DNA of 64,000 bases from an uncultured Chloroflexota bacterium (GCA_902791025.1 CADATZ010000001.1:186001-250000), one strand, 5' to 3'; counted from the stretch's first letter, positions 1 through 8,187 are shown. Program-made: numbers and translations. Notes: a model not told the origin generated them from the sequence alone.

Positions 1-665
1 AAGCCGAGGAATTGTTCCGCATAGCCAACGAAAACCATGTTTACCTGATGGAAGCTTTTGCCTATCTTCATTCTCCGCTGATTTCCGCGATAAAACAAGA
101 GATCGAAAGCGGCGCTATCGGTGATATTCGCTATATGGAATCCCAATTTGTTACTTCGGATTATGAGCTGAGCAACATTCGTATGCGGAAGGAAACCAAA
201 GGCGGCTGTACTTATGATCTTGGCTGTTACACAACCAGCATGATCCAGTGGATGACAGGGAAAGAACCGGATGATATTCAAGCAATCAGTGTATTTTCTC
301 CGGAAGGTGTAGATGTCCTGACGAGCGCGGTTTTCACTTACGAAATCGGGATGAAAGCTTTGATCAATTGCGGTATGGTTTTGCAGACTAACGCGGACCG
401 GCGCCTTGACCAGCTGCGGATCGAGGGGACAAAGGGTTCGATCCGGTCAACCGCGGAGTTTAATGGCTGCGGTGATCTGAAATATACACTGATTCATAAT
501 GATACAACGACTGAAAAAAGTGTATATGCTCCACAAAATTACAGGCTCGAGGTCGAACAGTTTGGGAAGTGCATCAAAGATGGTGAAGCCCCACATGTTT
601 CGCCATCTTTCACTGTCAATAATCTGCGTACTTTGGAACGAATCCTGGAAAAAATCGGATATTGA
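1..665 (+). CDS. Gfo/Idh/MocA family oxidoreductase, 3' part only
   Basis: This is the end of a gene that begins before the window; the reading frame is open from base 3. The visible part (about 220 residues) matches the C-terminal substrate and dimerisation domain of Gfo/Idh/MocA NAD(P)-dependent sugar or inositol dehydrogenases. It shows the LMEAF...H.P segment that follows the Rossmann domain, the IGDIRYMES strand and the GGCTYDLGCY motif, a variant of the family's GG..D.G.Y/H. The NAD-binding N-terminus is outside the window, so cofactor and substrate cannot be judged. An internal TTG at 12 is possible as a start only in principle, because it would remove conserved residues. A GDPD gene follows 132 bp downstream. 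The family is fairly sure; the substrate is unknown. Confidence 0.85.
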   Translation, partial: AEELFRIANENHVYLMEAFAYLHSPLISAIKQEIESGAIGDIRYMESQFVTSDYELSNIRMRKETKGGCTYDLGCYTTSMIQWMTGKEPDDIQAISVFSPEGVDVLTSAVFTYEIGMKALINCGMVLQTNADRRLDQLRIEGTKGSIRSTAEFNGCGDLKYTLIHNDTTTEKSVYAPQNYRLEVEQFGKCIKDGEAPHVSPSFTVNNLRTLERILEKIGY

Positions 666-797
666 TACCGGATAAAAGGTATGCTGCTGTGTCAAAATGG
701 TTTATAATTCCTCTGTACCGATTTCCTGTATGATTTCTCAGGATATTTACAGGTGTAGGGGCATATATTCAATTGACACAGACGAAAGGAATTACAT

Positions 798-1508
798 ATG
801 ACAAAATACTTAGGCCATCGGGGATACAGCGGAAATTATCCGGAAAATACAATGCTGGCTTTTCAAAAGGCAATGGAAGCCGGTGCGGATGGGATCGAAC
901 TGGATGTGCAATTCAGCAAAGACGGACGGCTTGTGATCATCCATGATGAGACTCTGGACCGAACCACGACAGGAAAAGGTTGGGTTCGTGATCATACGTT
1001 GGAAGAACTGAAATCCCTGGATGCTTCCTTCAAATTTACCGGTCAATATGGCATCAATCAAATCCCGACGCTTTGTGAAGTGCTTGATTACATGAAGGAT
1101 AAGGATGCCGTTACAAACATTGAACTGAAAACCGGTGTGTTTGAATATGAAGGAATTGAAGAAGCAGTTCTTAACTGTGTCCGAAAGCATAACCTTTCCG
1201 ATAAGGTGATCATTTCCAGTTTCAATCATTATTCTATTCTGAGGATGCGCAAGCTGGCACCGGAACTGAAATGCGGCCTGCTTACAGACTGCTGGCTGAT
1301 CAATGCCGGTAAGTATGTTCATGATCTGGACGTTCCCTGCTATCATCCTGCATTCCGCAATCTGACACCTGAAATTACCAAAGAAATTAAACAATACGGG
1401 TTGGAAATCAACACCTGGACTGTGAATACGCTTGAGGATTTCAAAAATCTTGAATCACTCGGTGTAGATGTAGCGATTGGGAATTACCCGGAATTAATAA
1501 AAGGCTGA
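798..1508 (+). CDS. glycerophosphodiester phosphodiesterase (UgpQ-like)
   Basis: A 236-residue cytosolic GDPD-family enzyme, which hydrolyses glycerophosphodiesters to glycerol-3-phosphate and an alcohol. The N-terminus carries HRGYSG and PENTM.AF, followed by the acidic metal-binding IELDVQ and the HDETLDRTT motif, all hallmarks of the TIM-barrel family. There is no signal peptide or membrane segment, so it resembles UgpQ rather than the secreted GlpQ. The ATG at 798 follows GAAAGGA at a good distance. It lies between an oxidoreductase and a phosphofructokinase-like kinase. No dedicated promoter is obvious. The C-terminal INTWTVN and DVAIGNYPELI segments are also typical. The family assignment is strong; the exact diester is not known. 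Confidence 0.92.
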   Translation: MTKYLGHRGYSGNYPENTMLAFQKAMEAGADGIELDVQFSKDGRLVIIHDETLDRTTTGKGWVRDHTLEELKSLDASFKFTGQYGINQIPTLCEVLDYMKDKDAVTNIELKTGVFEYEGIEEAVLNCVRKHNLSDKVIISSFNHYSILRMRKLAPELKCGLLTDCWLINAGKYVHDLDVPCYHPAFRNLTPEITKEIKQYGLEINTWTVNTLEDFKNLESLGVDVAIGNYPELIKG

Positions 1509-1517
1509 ATGTAACTA

Positions 1518-1607
1518 TTCAGAACCCGCAGAGACGCACATGGGGACAGGCACGCTCGTGCGGGCTGTGCCGCACAAGATGCCAGTCCCCACGTGCTTCG
1601 TTCTGAA
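1518..1607. repeat. palindromic repeat element, copy 1
   Basis: A 90-bp imperfect palindrome. Outer arms TTCAGAAC and GTTCTGAA enclose an inner GCACATGGGGAC paired with GTCCCCACGTGC, and a central GTGCGG/CCGCAC stem. Closely similar copies lie at 2571-2662 and 30130-30222. It resembles a REP/BIME-type or small non-autonomous element. It ends just before the ribosome binding site of the kinase gene. Confidence 0.8.
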
Positions 1608-1623
1608 CACTGAGGCACAGCCA

Positions 1624-2547
1624 ATGATTTATACAGTTACATTGTCACCGGCACTTGACTATCTGGTATGGCTGGATCAATTTGAAGAGGGCGGTCTGAA
1701 CAGAACGGAAAAAACCGCGTTCAGGGCCGGCGGAAAAGGGATCAATGTGTCCGTTGTTCTCAGCAGACTCGGGTTTAAGAGTATTTGCCTTGGTTTTACC
1801 GCGGGATTTGTCGGAACTGAATTGATTCGGATGCTGAATGCTGATGGGATAAGGCATGATTTCATTACTGTGAAAGATGGCTGTTCCAGGATCAATGTAA
1901 AAATCAAATCCAACACTGAATCCGAAATCAATGCATATGGACCACGGATTTCCGGTAAAGAATTGGATCAGCTGAAAAAGCAGGCTGAAAAACTTGAATC
2001 AGGTGATGTTCTGGTCCTTTCCGGAAATCCGCCGAAGAATGTTCCGGAAGATGTTTATTCCGAGTTGATCAATGCTGTTTCAGAAAAACAGGTTCGTATC
2101 GTTCTGGATACATCCGGGAAACACTTGCTTTCGGCTTTGGAAAAACATCCCTGGCTGATCAAACCGAATCGTGCGGAACTGGAAGAGGCTTTTGAAACAA
2201 AATTTGATTCCATGGAACAAATTGCTGAAGCAGCTTTGAAGCTTCGAGAAAAAGGCGCTGAGAATGTGTTGGTTTCTCTTGGTGCTGAGGGAGCATTGCT
2301 TGCCTCTGATGACGGTTGTGTTTATACATGCGCAATACCAGCCGGTCAACTGATCGATTCGACAGGTGCCGGTGATTCCATGGTTGCCGGATTTATCGCG
2401 GAAGATCTTGCCGGAGGCTCAAGGGAAGAATGTATTCGGTATGCGGTGGCTTGCGGATGTGCCAGTTCTTATTCCTATGATTTGTTGGAGCGCTCGTTTC
2501 TTGAGCAGGTATATTGTCAAACGCCTCTTCCGGTGAAGTTTTTTTGA
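1624..2547 (+). CDS. PfkB-family kinase, 1-phosphofructokinase-like
   Basis: A 307-residue PfkB/ribokinase-fold sugar-phosphate kinase closest in pattern to FruK/LacC, which phosphorylates fructose-1-phosphate or tagatose-6-phosphate with ATP. It opens with MIYTVTLSPALDY, then has AGGKGINVSVVLSRLG, the substrate-loop SRINVKI and TESEINAYGP, IKPNRAEL, and the ATP/anion-hole DSTGAGDSMVAGF, whose Asp is the catalytic base. The ATG at 1624 is preferred over upstream in-frame starts, because sequence before it encodes no family residues and lies in a palindromic repeat; GAGG sits about 10 bases upstream. No PTS gene is nearby, so fructose transport is not implied. Repeat copies lie on both sides. 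The family is sure; the substrate is inferred. Confidence 0.88.
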   Translation: MIYTVTLSPALDYLVWLDQFEEGGLNRTEKTAFRAGGKGINVSVVLSRLGFKSICLGFTAGFVGTELIRMLNADGIRHDFITVKDGCSRINVKIKSNTESEINAYGPRISGKELDQLKKQAEKLESGDVLVLSGNPPKNVPEDVYSELINAVSEKQVRIVLDTSGKHLLSALEKHPWLIKPNRAELEEAFETKFDSMEQIAEAALKLREKGAENVLVSLGAEGALLASDDGCVYTCAIPAGQLIDSTGAGDSMVAGFIAEDLAGGSREECIRYAVACGCASSYSYDLLERSFLEQVYCQTPLPVKFF

Positions 2548-2570
2548 AAGTGAATTTTTTAAAAATAAAT

Positions 2571-2662
2571 GTTCAGATTTTTTAGCCGCGCACATGAGGA
2601 CAGGCACGCTTGTGCGGGCTGCGCCGCACGAGGTGCCAGTCCCCATGTGCTTCGATCTGAAC
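2571..2662. repeat. palindromic repeat element, copy 2
   Basis: A second copy of the 90-bp palindrome seen at 1518. Outer arms are GTTCAGAT and ATCTGAAC, the inner core runs from GCACATGAGGAC to GTCCCCATGTGC, and the centre is GTGCGG/CCGCAC. The outer arms differ from copy 1 yet stay self-complementary. It lies between the kinase gene and the DUF362 gene, ending 19 bp before the latter. Confidence 0.8.
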
Positions 2663-2681
2663 AAAATAATATTGAGAAAAG

Positions 2682-3635
2682 ATGAAAAGAAATTTATCTC
2701 TGATCATGTTGTTTTTACTGATTACTGTCCTGGTGCATTCCATGGCAGCTTTTGCTGAGGATGCAGGAAATCCTGCTGTTTATTTCACTTCCGATATTTC
2801 ACCGGAAGGGCTGCAAAAGGTTTATGAAGCATTGAACTGGTCTCATGGGGATCAGGTGGCCGTGAAAGTCTCAACCGGGGAACCGCCGAACAGCAACTAT
2901 CTTCGGGCAGAGTTGATCGGTCAGTTCGTTCAGTCTCTGAACGGGACGATCGTTGAGTGCAACACAGCCTACGGCGGATCCCGTTCCAATGCGGCAATGC
3001 ATAAGCAGGTCGCGGCTGACCATGGTTTCACCTCATTCGCCGAATTTGACTTGATGGATGAAGAAGGTGAAGTGGAATGGCCTGTAACCGGCGGAAAAAG
3101 ACTCACCCGGGCAATTGTCGGCTCCCATGCGGAAAATTATACAGATTGGGTGATCCTTTCTCATTTCAAGGGACATGCCATGGCAGGTTTTGGCGGCGCG
3201 ATCAAGAATGTCGCTATCGGAATGTCCTCAGCCAGCGGTAAGGTTTATGTCCATACAGCAGGAACACGGACCAGCGGCGGCATCTGGTACAGCGATCAGG
3301 ATGCATGGCCGGAAGCGATGGGGAAAATGGTGAGTGCTGTCCGCGATCACGTTGGCCCTGAGCATATTATTTATATCAATGTGATGAATCGGCTTTCCGT
3401 TGATTGTGACTGCGATGGAAATCCTGCTGAACCGGATATTCACGATATCGGCATTCTTGCCTCAACTGATCCGATTGCGCTTGATCAGGCTTGTGTTGAT
3501 CTGGTATGGCAGGCAGAAGGCAACGCGTCTCTTGTGAGAAGGATCGAATCTCTCCATGGTATCCATACCCTGGAATATGGAGAGGAAATCGGTCTCGGCA
3601 GCAGGACCTATAATTTGGTAGATCTTGATAAATAA
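2682..3635 (+). CDS. secreted DUF362-domain protein
   Basis: A 317-residue protein with a clear Sec signal peptide (residues 1 to about 25: basic start, long hydrophobic core, AAFAED cleavage region). The mature part matches the DUF362 family: DQVAVKVSTGEPP near the start, HFKGHAMAGFGGAIKNVAIG in the middle, and INVMNRLSVDCDCDGN followed by HDIGILASTDPIALDQACVDLV. The ferredoxin domain often fused to DUF362 is absent. The family has no firm function; some members occur with iron-sulfur or metal proteins. Export suggests an envelope role. The ATG at 2682 follows GAGAAAAG. A palindromic element and a bidirectional terminator separate it from glgA. The family is sure; the role is unknown. Confidence 0.85.
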   Translation: MKRNLSLIMLFLLITVLVHSMAAFAEDAGNPAVYFTSDISPEGLQKVYEALNWSHGDQVAVKVSTGEPPNSNYLRAELIGQFVQSLNGTIVECNTAYGGSRSNAAMHKQVAADHGFTSFAEFDLMDEEGEVEWPVTGGKRLTRAIVGSHAENYTDWVILSHFKGHAMAGFGGAIKNVAIGMSSASGKVYVHTAGTRTSGGIWYSDQDAWPEAMGKMVSAVRDHVGPEHIIYINVMNRLSVDCDCDGNPAEPDIHDIGILASTDPIALDQACVDLVWQAEGNASLVRRIESLHGIHTLEYGEEIGLGSRTYNLVDLDK

Positions 3636-3654
3636 TTTGTAATGATTCAAAACA

Positions 3655-3743
3655 GAGCACAGCTGAACAGTTTTTGATGCAGCGCAGCCCGCATTAAAAA
3701 CAGCACTGTGTGATGCGCTGCAAGTTCGTTGCTGAACAGTGAC
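3655..3743. repeat. composite hairpin flanked by 10-bp direct repeats
   Basis: The 10-mer GCTGAACAGT occurs at 3662-3671 and again at 3731-3740. Between them GTTTTTGATGC pairs with GCATTAAAAAC (one mismatch), and GCAGCGC pairs with GCGCTGC. The layout suggests a small mobile or REP-like palindrome. It differs in sequence from the 1518/2571/30130 family. Confidence 0.5.
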
Positions 3744-3751
3744 CTTTCCTA

Positions 3752-3793
3752 TAAAAAAAAGGCTATCAGGAATACCCGGTAGCCTTATTTTTG
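3752..3793. terminator. bidirectional intrinsic terminator
   Basis: AAGGCTATC pairs with GGTAGCCTT around a short loop. There is a run of A on the left and a run of T on the right, so it can stop transcription from both the DUF362 gene (+) and glgA (-), which converge here. Confidence 0.8.
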
Positions 3794-3844
3794 TTGTGTC
3801 GATGGTATCTTTTCGGATCGGGCACTATTTTCCGGAAAGCAGAA

Positions 3845-5689
3845 TCAATCTTTTTTCTTCCGTGAAACCTTGCGGGGTTTGACCGGTGAGAGGAAATGCC
3901 GGAGTTCTGCGCCTTTCGCGATATTTCCGGTTACCTGCATCTGCCCGGTGATAAAAAGTCTGTCCGCGGAAAGTTCGCCCTTTGCCATACCCAGCAGATG
4001 ATCAAAACTTGAGGCAATCGTTGCGTCCGGTTTCGGATGTTTTTCCGGTACAATATCAGTTTTTTTCGGCGTAAACTTTATGTAGAAAACCCCTTCTCCG
4101 CGTCCTGTTATTTCAAACTGAACAACACGGGAGTAGTTCTTTTCGAGTTTCAGGTGATGTTTTTCCCGATTTTGGCGGTCCAGCTCGGCGAACCTTGTTT
4201 TGAGCTGGCCGAAAGCCTCTTCAAATGGAATGGGTTCTCCGCTGCCTCCGACGTAGATCTCGCTGTACATCTGGTTATACTGTTCTGCGCTTTTTGTCCA
4301 GGAGAAGTCTTTCTTCATGCAGCGGCGCTGCAGGGTTTTGAAGGTCTTGTGATCCCCAAAGTAGATCTTGACCGCTGCCTGGATGGCAAGGTAGAGCGCT
4401 TTGGAATTGTAGCTGATGAAGGAGAAACCATCACCCTGCCCGTCAAAGCTGCTGTAAGGCCGGACAGAGTCCTTCAGACCACCGGTTTCATGGACGATCG
4501 GGACAGTGCCGTAGCGCATTGCCATCATCTGTGAAAGCCCGCAGGGTTCAAAGCGCGAAGGCATGAGGTACATGTCGGCACCGGCAAAAATCTCACTTGC
4601 CATTTGTTCCGTATAATCGGAGGAAAATCCAAGCTGACCGGGCCATTTTTTCTTTGCTTTTTCAAAGAAATCGATGTATTGCTGTTCGCCCTGCCCGAAG
4701 ATGATGAGCTGCACGCCCATATTCATGATCCCGGGTAAAGCTTCCTTGATCAGTTCGATACCTTTTTGTTCGTTGAGCCGTGCGACAGAAGCCAGCAGGG
4801 GGTATTCCGGCATAACGTCCAGACCGAATTTCTTTTGAATACTGGCTTTGCAGACCTGCTTCCCTTTCATGTGCTTTACGTCAAAATTTTTTGGGAGGCG
4901 CGGGTCTATTGCCGGGTCATAATGTTCCATGTCGATGCCATTGAGAATACCGTAGAGCTTAAAGTCGACCATGTCTGATACAGCTTCCAGACCCATCGCG
5001 TATTTGGCGCTGTGAAGTTCTCTCGCGTAATTGGGCGATACTGTCGATACGGCATCTGCCATCAGCATAGCGCCTTTCATCAGGTTAACGTCATGACGAC
5101 CCTCGAATTCATAACCCAGTCCCCCCTGGTACCAGCCTTCCGGCAGGGCAAAGGTTGTCGTGAGGTCTTTTTCTCCAAATTGACCCTGGTAAGCGATATT
5201 GTGGATCGTGTAGACGGTTTTGATGCCCTGCAGGTCTTTACGCCATGCCTGGTCGTTTTTCAGGTAAACGACGGTCAGGGCCGTTTCCCAGTCGTTGCAA
5301 TGCAGAATTTCAGGACGGAAGTCGAGTGATGTCAATACCTCTAAGACGGCACGGCTGAACATGGCAAAGCGCATTTTGTCGTCTTTGTAACCATACAATT
5401 TCGGTCGGTCGAAAAATGGCGGATAGTCAATAAACCAGACGGTTACGCCATCACGTTCACCTCGGTACAGTTCGATTTCGTATGACCATTGGCCATGGCG
5501 GATCGTCTGTTCGCAAACGCGTGTGATTTCTTTCCCGAAATTTTCCCGGACGCATTGATACAGCGGTGTGATGATGGCGACTTCATTTCCAGCTCTCTTC
5601 AATGCAGGAGGAAGTGAAAAAGCAACATCAGCCAACCCTCCGGATTTACTGAATGGAGCACATTCACTGGTTACAAATAAAATTTTCAT
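3845..5689 (-). CDS. glgA: glycogen synthase with C-terminal SCP2-like domain
   Basis: ADP-glucose (or NDP-glucose) glycogen synthase, GT5, which extends alpha-1,4-glucan. It has the starch-catalytic N-terminus with the KSGGLADV motif binding the sugar nucleotide, VYTIHNIAYQG, GILNGID, SVARLNEQKG and the C-terminal FEPCGLSQMMAMRYG motif with its catalytic-site Glu. The core fills about residues 1-490, a normal length. The remaining ~120 residues are unusual: a charged linker, then VVQFEITGRGEGVFYIKF, KPDATIASSFDHL, a GELSADRLFITGQMQVTGN stretch and a basic tail. This pattern fits an SCP2 sterol-carrier-type fold. The ATG at 5689 follows AGGAGG. It is divergent from the HAD operon. The synthase call is sure; the extension is assigned by pattern only. 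Confidence 0.93.
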   Translation of the reverse strand: MKILFVTSECAPFSKSGGLADVAFSLPPALKRAGNEVAIITPLYQCVRENFGKEITRVCEQTIRHGQWSYEIELYRGERDGVTVWFIDYPPFFDRPKLYGYKDDKMRFAMFSRAVLEVLTSLDFRPEILHCNDWETALTVVYLKNDQAWRKDLQGIKTVYTIHNIAYQGQFGEKDLTTTFALPEGWYQGGLGYEFEGRHDVNLMKGAMLMADAVSTVSPNYARELHSAKYAMGLEAVSDMVDFKLYGILNGIDMEHYDPAIDPRLPKNFDVKHMKGKQVCKASIQKKFGLDVMPEYPLLASVARLNEQKGIELIKEALPGIMNMGVQLIIFGQGEQQYIDFFEKAKKKWPGQLGFSSDYTEQMASEIFAGADMYLMPSRFEPCGLSQMMAMRYGTVPIVHETGGLKDSVRPYSSFDGQGDGFSFISYNSKALYLAIQAAVKIYFGDHKTFKTLQRRCMKKDFSWTKSAEQYNQMYSEIYVGGSGEPIPFEEAFGQLKTRFAELDRQNREKHHLKLEKNYSRVVQFEITGRGEGVFYIKFTPKKTDIVPEKHPKPDATIASSFDHLLGMAKGELSADRLFITGQMQVTGNIAKGAELRHFLSPVKPRKVSRKKKD

Positions 5690-5832
5690 AGGTAAGCCTC
5701 CTTGTCAGCTAAACCGTGGATTTGTTTTTAGAATAACATAACTATAATAACACATTTTGAGAAATTGGTCTGAATTTTTTCTGTGGAATTTCCTTGAACC
5801 AAAGACATACCGCAAAAGCTCAAAAAATACTA

Positions 5833-5860
5833 TTGACAAGGGCGGGAAACTGATTAAAAT
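5833..5860 (+). promoter_or_regulatory. sigma-70-type promoter of the HAD/iPGM operon
   Basis: Consensus -35 TTGACA (5833-5838), 16-bp spacer, -10 TAAAAT (5855-5860). The palindromic operator begins 12 bp downstream, so a bound repressor would cover the start site. The same layout is found before the ABC transporter. Confidence 0.75.
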
Positions 5861-5871
5861 AGAAATTAAAC

Positions 5872-5891
5872 TTCCGAAAACGTTTTCGGAA
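5872..5891. promoter_or_regulatory. LacI-type operator, copy 1
   Basis: A perfect 20-bp palindrome, TTCCGAAAACGTTTTCGGAA, with the central CG and AAAACGTTTT core typical of LacI/GalR-family operators. The identical 20 bases occur at 9855-9874. Repression of the HAD operon is inferred from its place just after the -10 box. No LacI-family gene lies in this window. Confidence 0.8.
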
Positions 5892-5921
5892 AGTATACGG
5901 CTGAGATTTTCGAGGTGGGGT

Positions 5922-6659
5922 ATGGATAAAGATATACAGACAATTTTTTTTGATGTCGGTAATACACTGCGAATCGTTTTGCCTGACCAGTCGTTTATAG
6001 AGGCTGCTGAGGCTGAACTGATGAAGCTGACGGAGACGAAAGAAACGCATGATGAATTTTTCGAAAAACTTGAATCACGTTGGAAGGCATACCGCAAACT
6101 TGCTAAAACATCCCTTATCGATTGTTCTGAAATGGAGCTGTGGATGCAGTATATGCTGCCGGACTATGATCCGGAGCTGATTGCTTCCCATGCCAGCCGT
6201 CTTACGCGTTTATGGCGTGACCATGACGGACGCCGCGTAGCCCGTCCGGATGTGCGCGAAACGCTGGAAGGTTTGGACCGCAAAGGCTATACCATGGGGA
6301 TCATTGCCAATACGGTCACGGAGACCGAGATCCCGGACTGGATGGTGACCGATCACGTTGCGCATTATTTCAAAACCACGATCCTTTCCTCAAAAGTTCG
6401 TCTTCGAAAACCTGACCCGGAAATTTATTACCTTGCCTGCCGATGTATCGGTACAAAACCTGAAAATTGCGCATATGTCGGCGATAATCCGATCCGTGAT
6501 GTGGAAGGTACACAAGCTGCCGGGTTTGGCATGATGATCCGGCTTGATGAACCGGATACGCTGAACCGTGAAAAAGCGACAGGAAAGGAATTTACTCCGG
6601 ATTACGTGATCACCTCCCTGCGAGAGCTGCTGGATATTTTCCCCGACAGGAAAGGATAA
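5922..6659 (+). CDS. HAD-like protein 1 of tandem set
   Basis: A 245-residue haloacid-dehalogenase-superfamily protein with a helical C1 cap. Motif I is FFDVGNTL: the nucleophile Asp is present, but the +2 Asp that acts as acid/base in typical HAD phosphatases is Gly. Motif II (MGIIANT) has Ala where Ser/Thr is usual. Motif III Lys (RLRKPDPEIYY) and motif IV (YVGDNPIRDVEG) are present. The first gene of an operon with two paralogues and a phosphoglycerate-mutase-like gene. The ATG at 5922 follows GAGGTGGGG; an upstream in-frame extension would cross the promoter and operator and is rejected. With two altered catalytic positions, phosphatase activity is doubtful; a binding or non-phosphatase role is possible. 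Confidence 0.82.
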   Translation: MDKDIQTIFFDVGNTLRIVLPDQSFIEAAEAELMKLTETKETHDEFFEKLESRWKAYRKLAKTSLIDCSEMELWMQYMLPDYDPELIASHASRLTRLWRDHDGRRVARPDVRETLEGLDRKGYTMGIIANTVTETEIPDWMVTDHVAHYFKTTILSSKVRLRKPDPEIYYLACRCIGTKPENCAYVGDNPIRDVEGTQAAGFGMMIRLDEPDTLNREKATGKEFTPDYVITSLRELLDIFPDRKG

Positions 6660-6664
6660 CCCAT

Positions 6665-7402
6665 ATGAACGAAAAAATTAATGCGATCGTTTTTGATCTC
6701 GGCGGAACTTTGCGTATAGCTTTGAAGGATGAAGAATGGATGAAGCAGGGCCGGATCCATATGGCTGAGCTTGCCGGAACAGAACTGCCATTTGAAGACT
6801 TCTATGCCATCGTTGAGGAACGTTACGAAAAATATCGCGAATGGGCACTGCGTGAGAATAAAGAATCCAATGATGAGGAGCTATGGTGCAAGTGGCTCCT
6901 GTTTGATTATCCGCGTGACCGGATCATAGAGAACCGGCATAAGTTATCATATGAATACCGTCAATCTAAAGGACGCCGTGTGGTCGTTGAACATGGGGTT
7001 GAGGTTCTTCGGGAACTATTCAGACGGGGGTACAAACTGGGGATCATCTCTAACCTGATCGGTGAGACGGAAGTATATGATTGGCTGGAGGAAGATGGAT
7101 TACGAGATCTGTTTTCTTCCGTGATTCTTTCCCCCGAATGTGGTTTGCGGAAGCCCGGTGCGGAAATATATCGGGTCAGCAGCAGGGATCTGGGTATTCC
7201 CTGCGAACAGATCGCTTCCGTGGCAGATAATCAGGGACGTGATATTGAAGGTGCCCGGGAAGCGGGGATCGCGTATAATGTTATCTATAACTCCCCTGAA
7301 AAAAAGCATCCTGTCGATCCAAAAGGGGAGAACCCTCCGGATGCGATTATCAATGATTTTCTTGAATTATTGGATCTGTTCCCCCAAAGGAGGCTTGATT
7401 GA
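6665..7402 (+). CDS. HAD-like protein 2 of tandem set
   Basis: A 245-residue paralogue of the genes on either side. Motif I VFDLGGTLR keeps the nucleophile Asp but again has Gly at +2. Motif II Ser is present (LGIISNL), motif III Lys is in GLRKPGAEIY, and motif IV reads SVADNQGRDIEG, keeping both acidic positions while the usual Gly before the first Asp is Ala. It shares the cap segment E.LW..WL and the tail LLDLFP with its neighbours, which shows tandem duplication. It begins five bases after HAD protein 1 ends, and its stop overlaps the TTG start of HAD protein 3, so translation is likely coupled. The substrate is unknown; a small phosphorylated metabolite is an inference from operon context. 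Confidence 0.82.
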   Translation: MNEKINAIVFDLGGTLRIALKDEEWMKQGRIHMAELAGTELPFEDFYAIVEERYEKYREWALRENKESNDEELWCKWLLFDYPRDRIIENRHKLSYEYRQSKGRRVVVEHGVEVLRELFRRGYKLGIISNLIGETEVYDWLEEDGLRDLFSSVILSPECGLRKPGAEIYRVSSRDLGIPCEQIASVADNQGRDIEGAREAGIAYNVIYNSPEKKHPVDPKGENPPDAIINDFLELLDLFPQRRLD

Positions 7403-8187
7403 ACACTGATATTCGTGCAATCTATCTTGATCTGGGTGATACGTATCGGGTCATCCGGAAAGAAAAGGACTATATTCTTGACGCGAAACGCAAGATCGCG
7501 CAAATGTGCGACACTGATGAGGATCCGGAAATTTTTTATGATGAAGTGATCACGCCGCGTTATGACCTATACCGCGAATGGGCGTTGAAGTATTATTGTG
7601 AGGCTCCGGAACAGGTATTATGGAGACGTTGGCTGGCCTATGACCGCGACCCGGAAAGAATTTCCAAATATGCCGGAGAATTGACGTATCAGTATCGCAG
7701 AACGAAGGGGCGCCGCGTTGTGGTTGATGGCGGCGTGGAAACTGTAAAAGAACTGAACCGGCGCGGTTTCGCGGTCGGTATTATCTCTGACCTGGTGGGA
7801 ACAAGAGAAATTGACGAGTGGCTGGATGAGGATGGTCTTCGCCCTTATTTCAAGACCGTTCAACAGTCTTCCGTCTGCTACGTTCGGAAACCGGGGCCTG
7901 CGATTTATTATTATGCCATTGATGAAGTCGGTATCCCGGCTGAAAACAGCGCGTTTCTTGGGGATAATTTAGATCGGGATATCATTGGCGCGAAAGCCGT
8001 CAATATGGGAATGACGATTGCTGCAAAATGGGGCGCGAAGAAATACACACTGAACGCTGAAAATCGTCCGGATTGTGTGATCTATGCGTTTCCTCAGTTA
8101 CTTGACCTCTTCCCGGAACCGGGAAAGGTGAATACACAGGCTATGATCCCACCTGAGGATGCATGGCCGGGAGGTAAGGACGAATGA
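7399..8187 (+). CDS. HAD-like protein 3 of tandem set
   Basis: A 262-residue HAD-superfamily protein, third of the tandem set. The start is TTG at 7399, overlapping the previous stop (TTGA) and preceded by a strong AAAGGAGG; no ATG fits. Motif I YLDLGDTYR has Gly at the +2 position like its paralogues. Motif II VGIISDL keeps Ser, motif III is YVRKPGPAIYY, and motif IV FLGDNLDRDIIG is intact. The C-terminus carries the shared LLDLFP followed by about 25 extra residues, poorly conserved with the others. Its stop overlaps the ATG of the next gene (ATGA), so production is coupled to the permuted phosphoglycerate mutase. Enzymatic role unknown. Confidence 0.82.
   Translation: MNTDIRAIYLDLGDTYRVIRKEKDYILDAKRKIAQMCDTDEDPEIFYDEVITPRYDLYREWALKYYCEAPEQVLWRRWLAYDRDPERISKYAGELTYQYRRTKGRRVVVDGGVETVKELNRRGFAVGIISDLVGTREIDEWLDEDGLRPYFKTVQQSSVCYVRKPGPAIYYYAIDEVGIPAENSAFLGDNLDRDIIGAKAVNMGMTIAAKWGAKKYTLNAENRPDCVIYAFPQLLDLFPEPGKVNTQAMIPPEDAWPGGKDE

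Noticed and set aside
1540..1623. N-terminal extension of the PfkB-type kinase
   Set aside because: The added residues are encoded by a palindromic repeat and match no family sequence.
5757..5921. N-terminal extension of HAD protein 1
   Set aside because: The in-frame upstream codons run through the TTGACA/TAAAAT promoter and the perfect operator; HAD motif I begins normally after the ATG at 5922.
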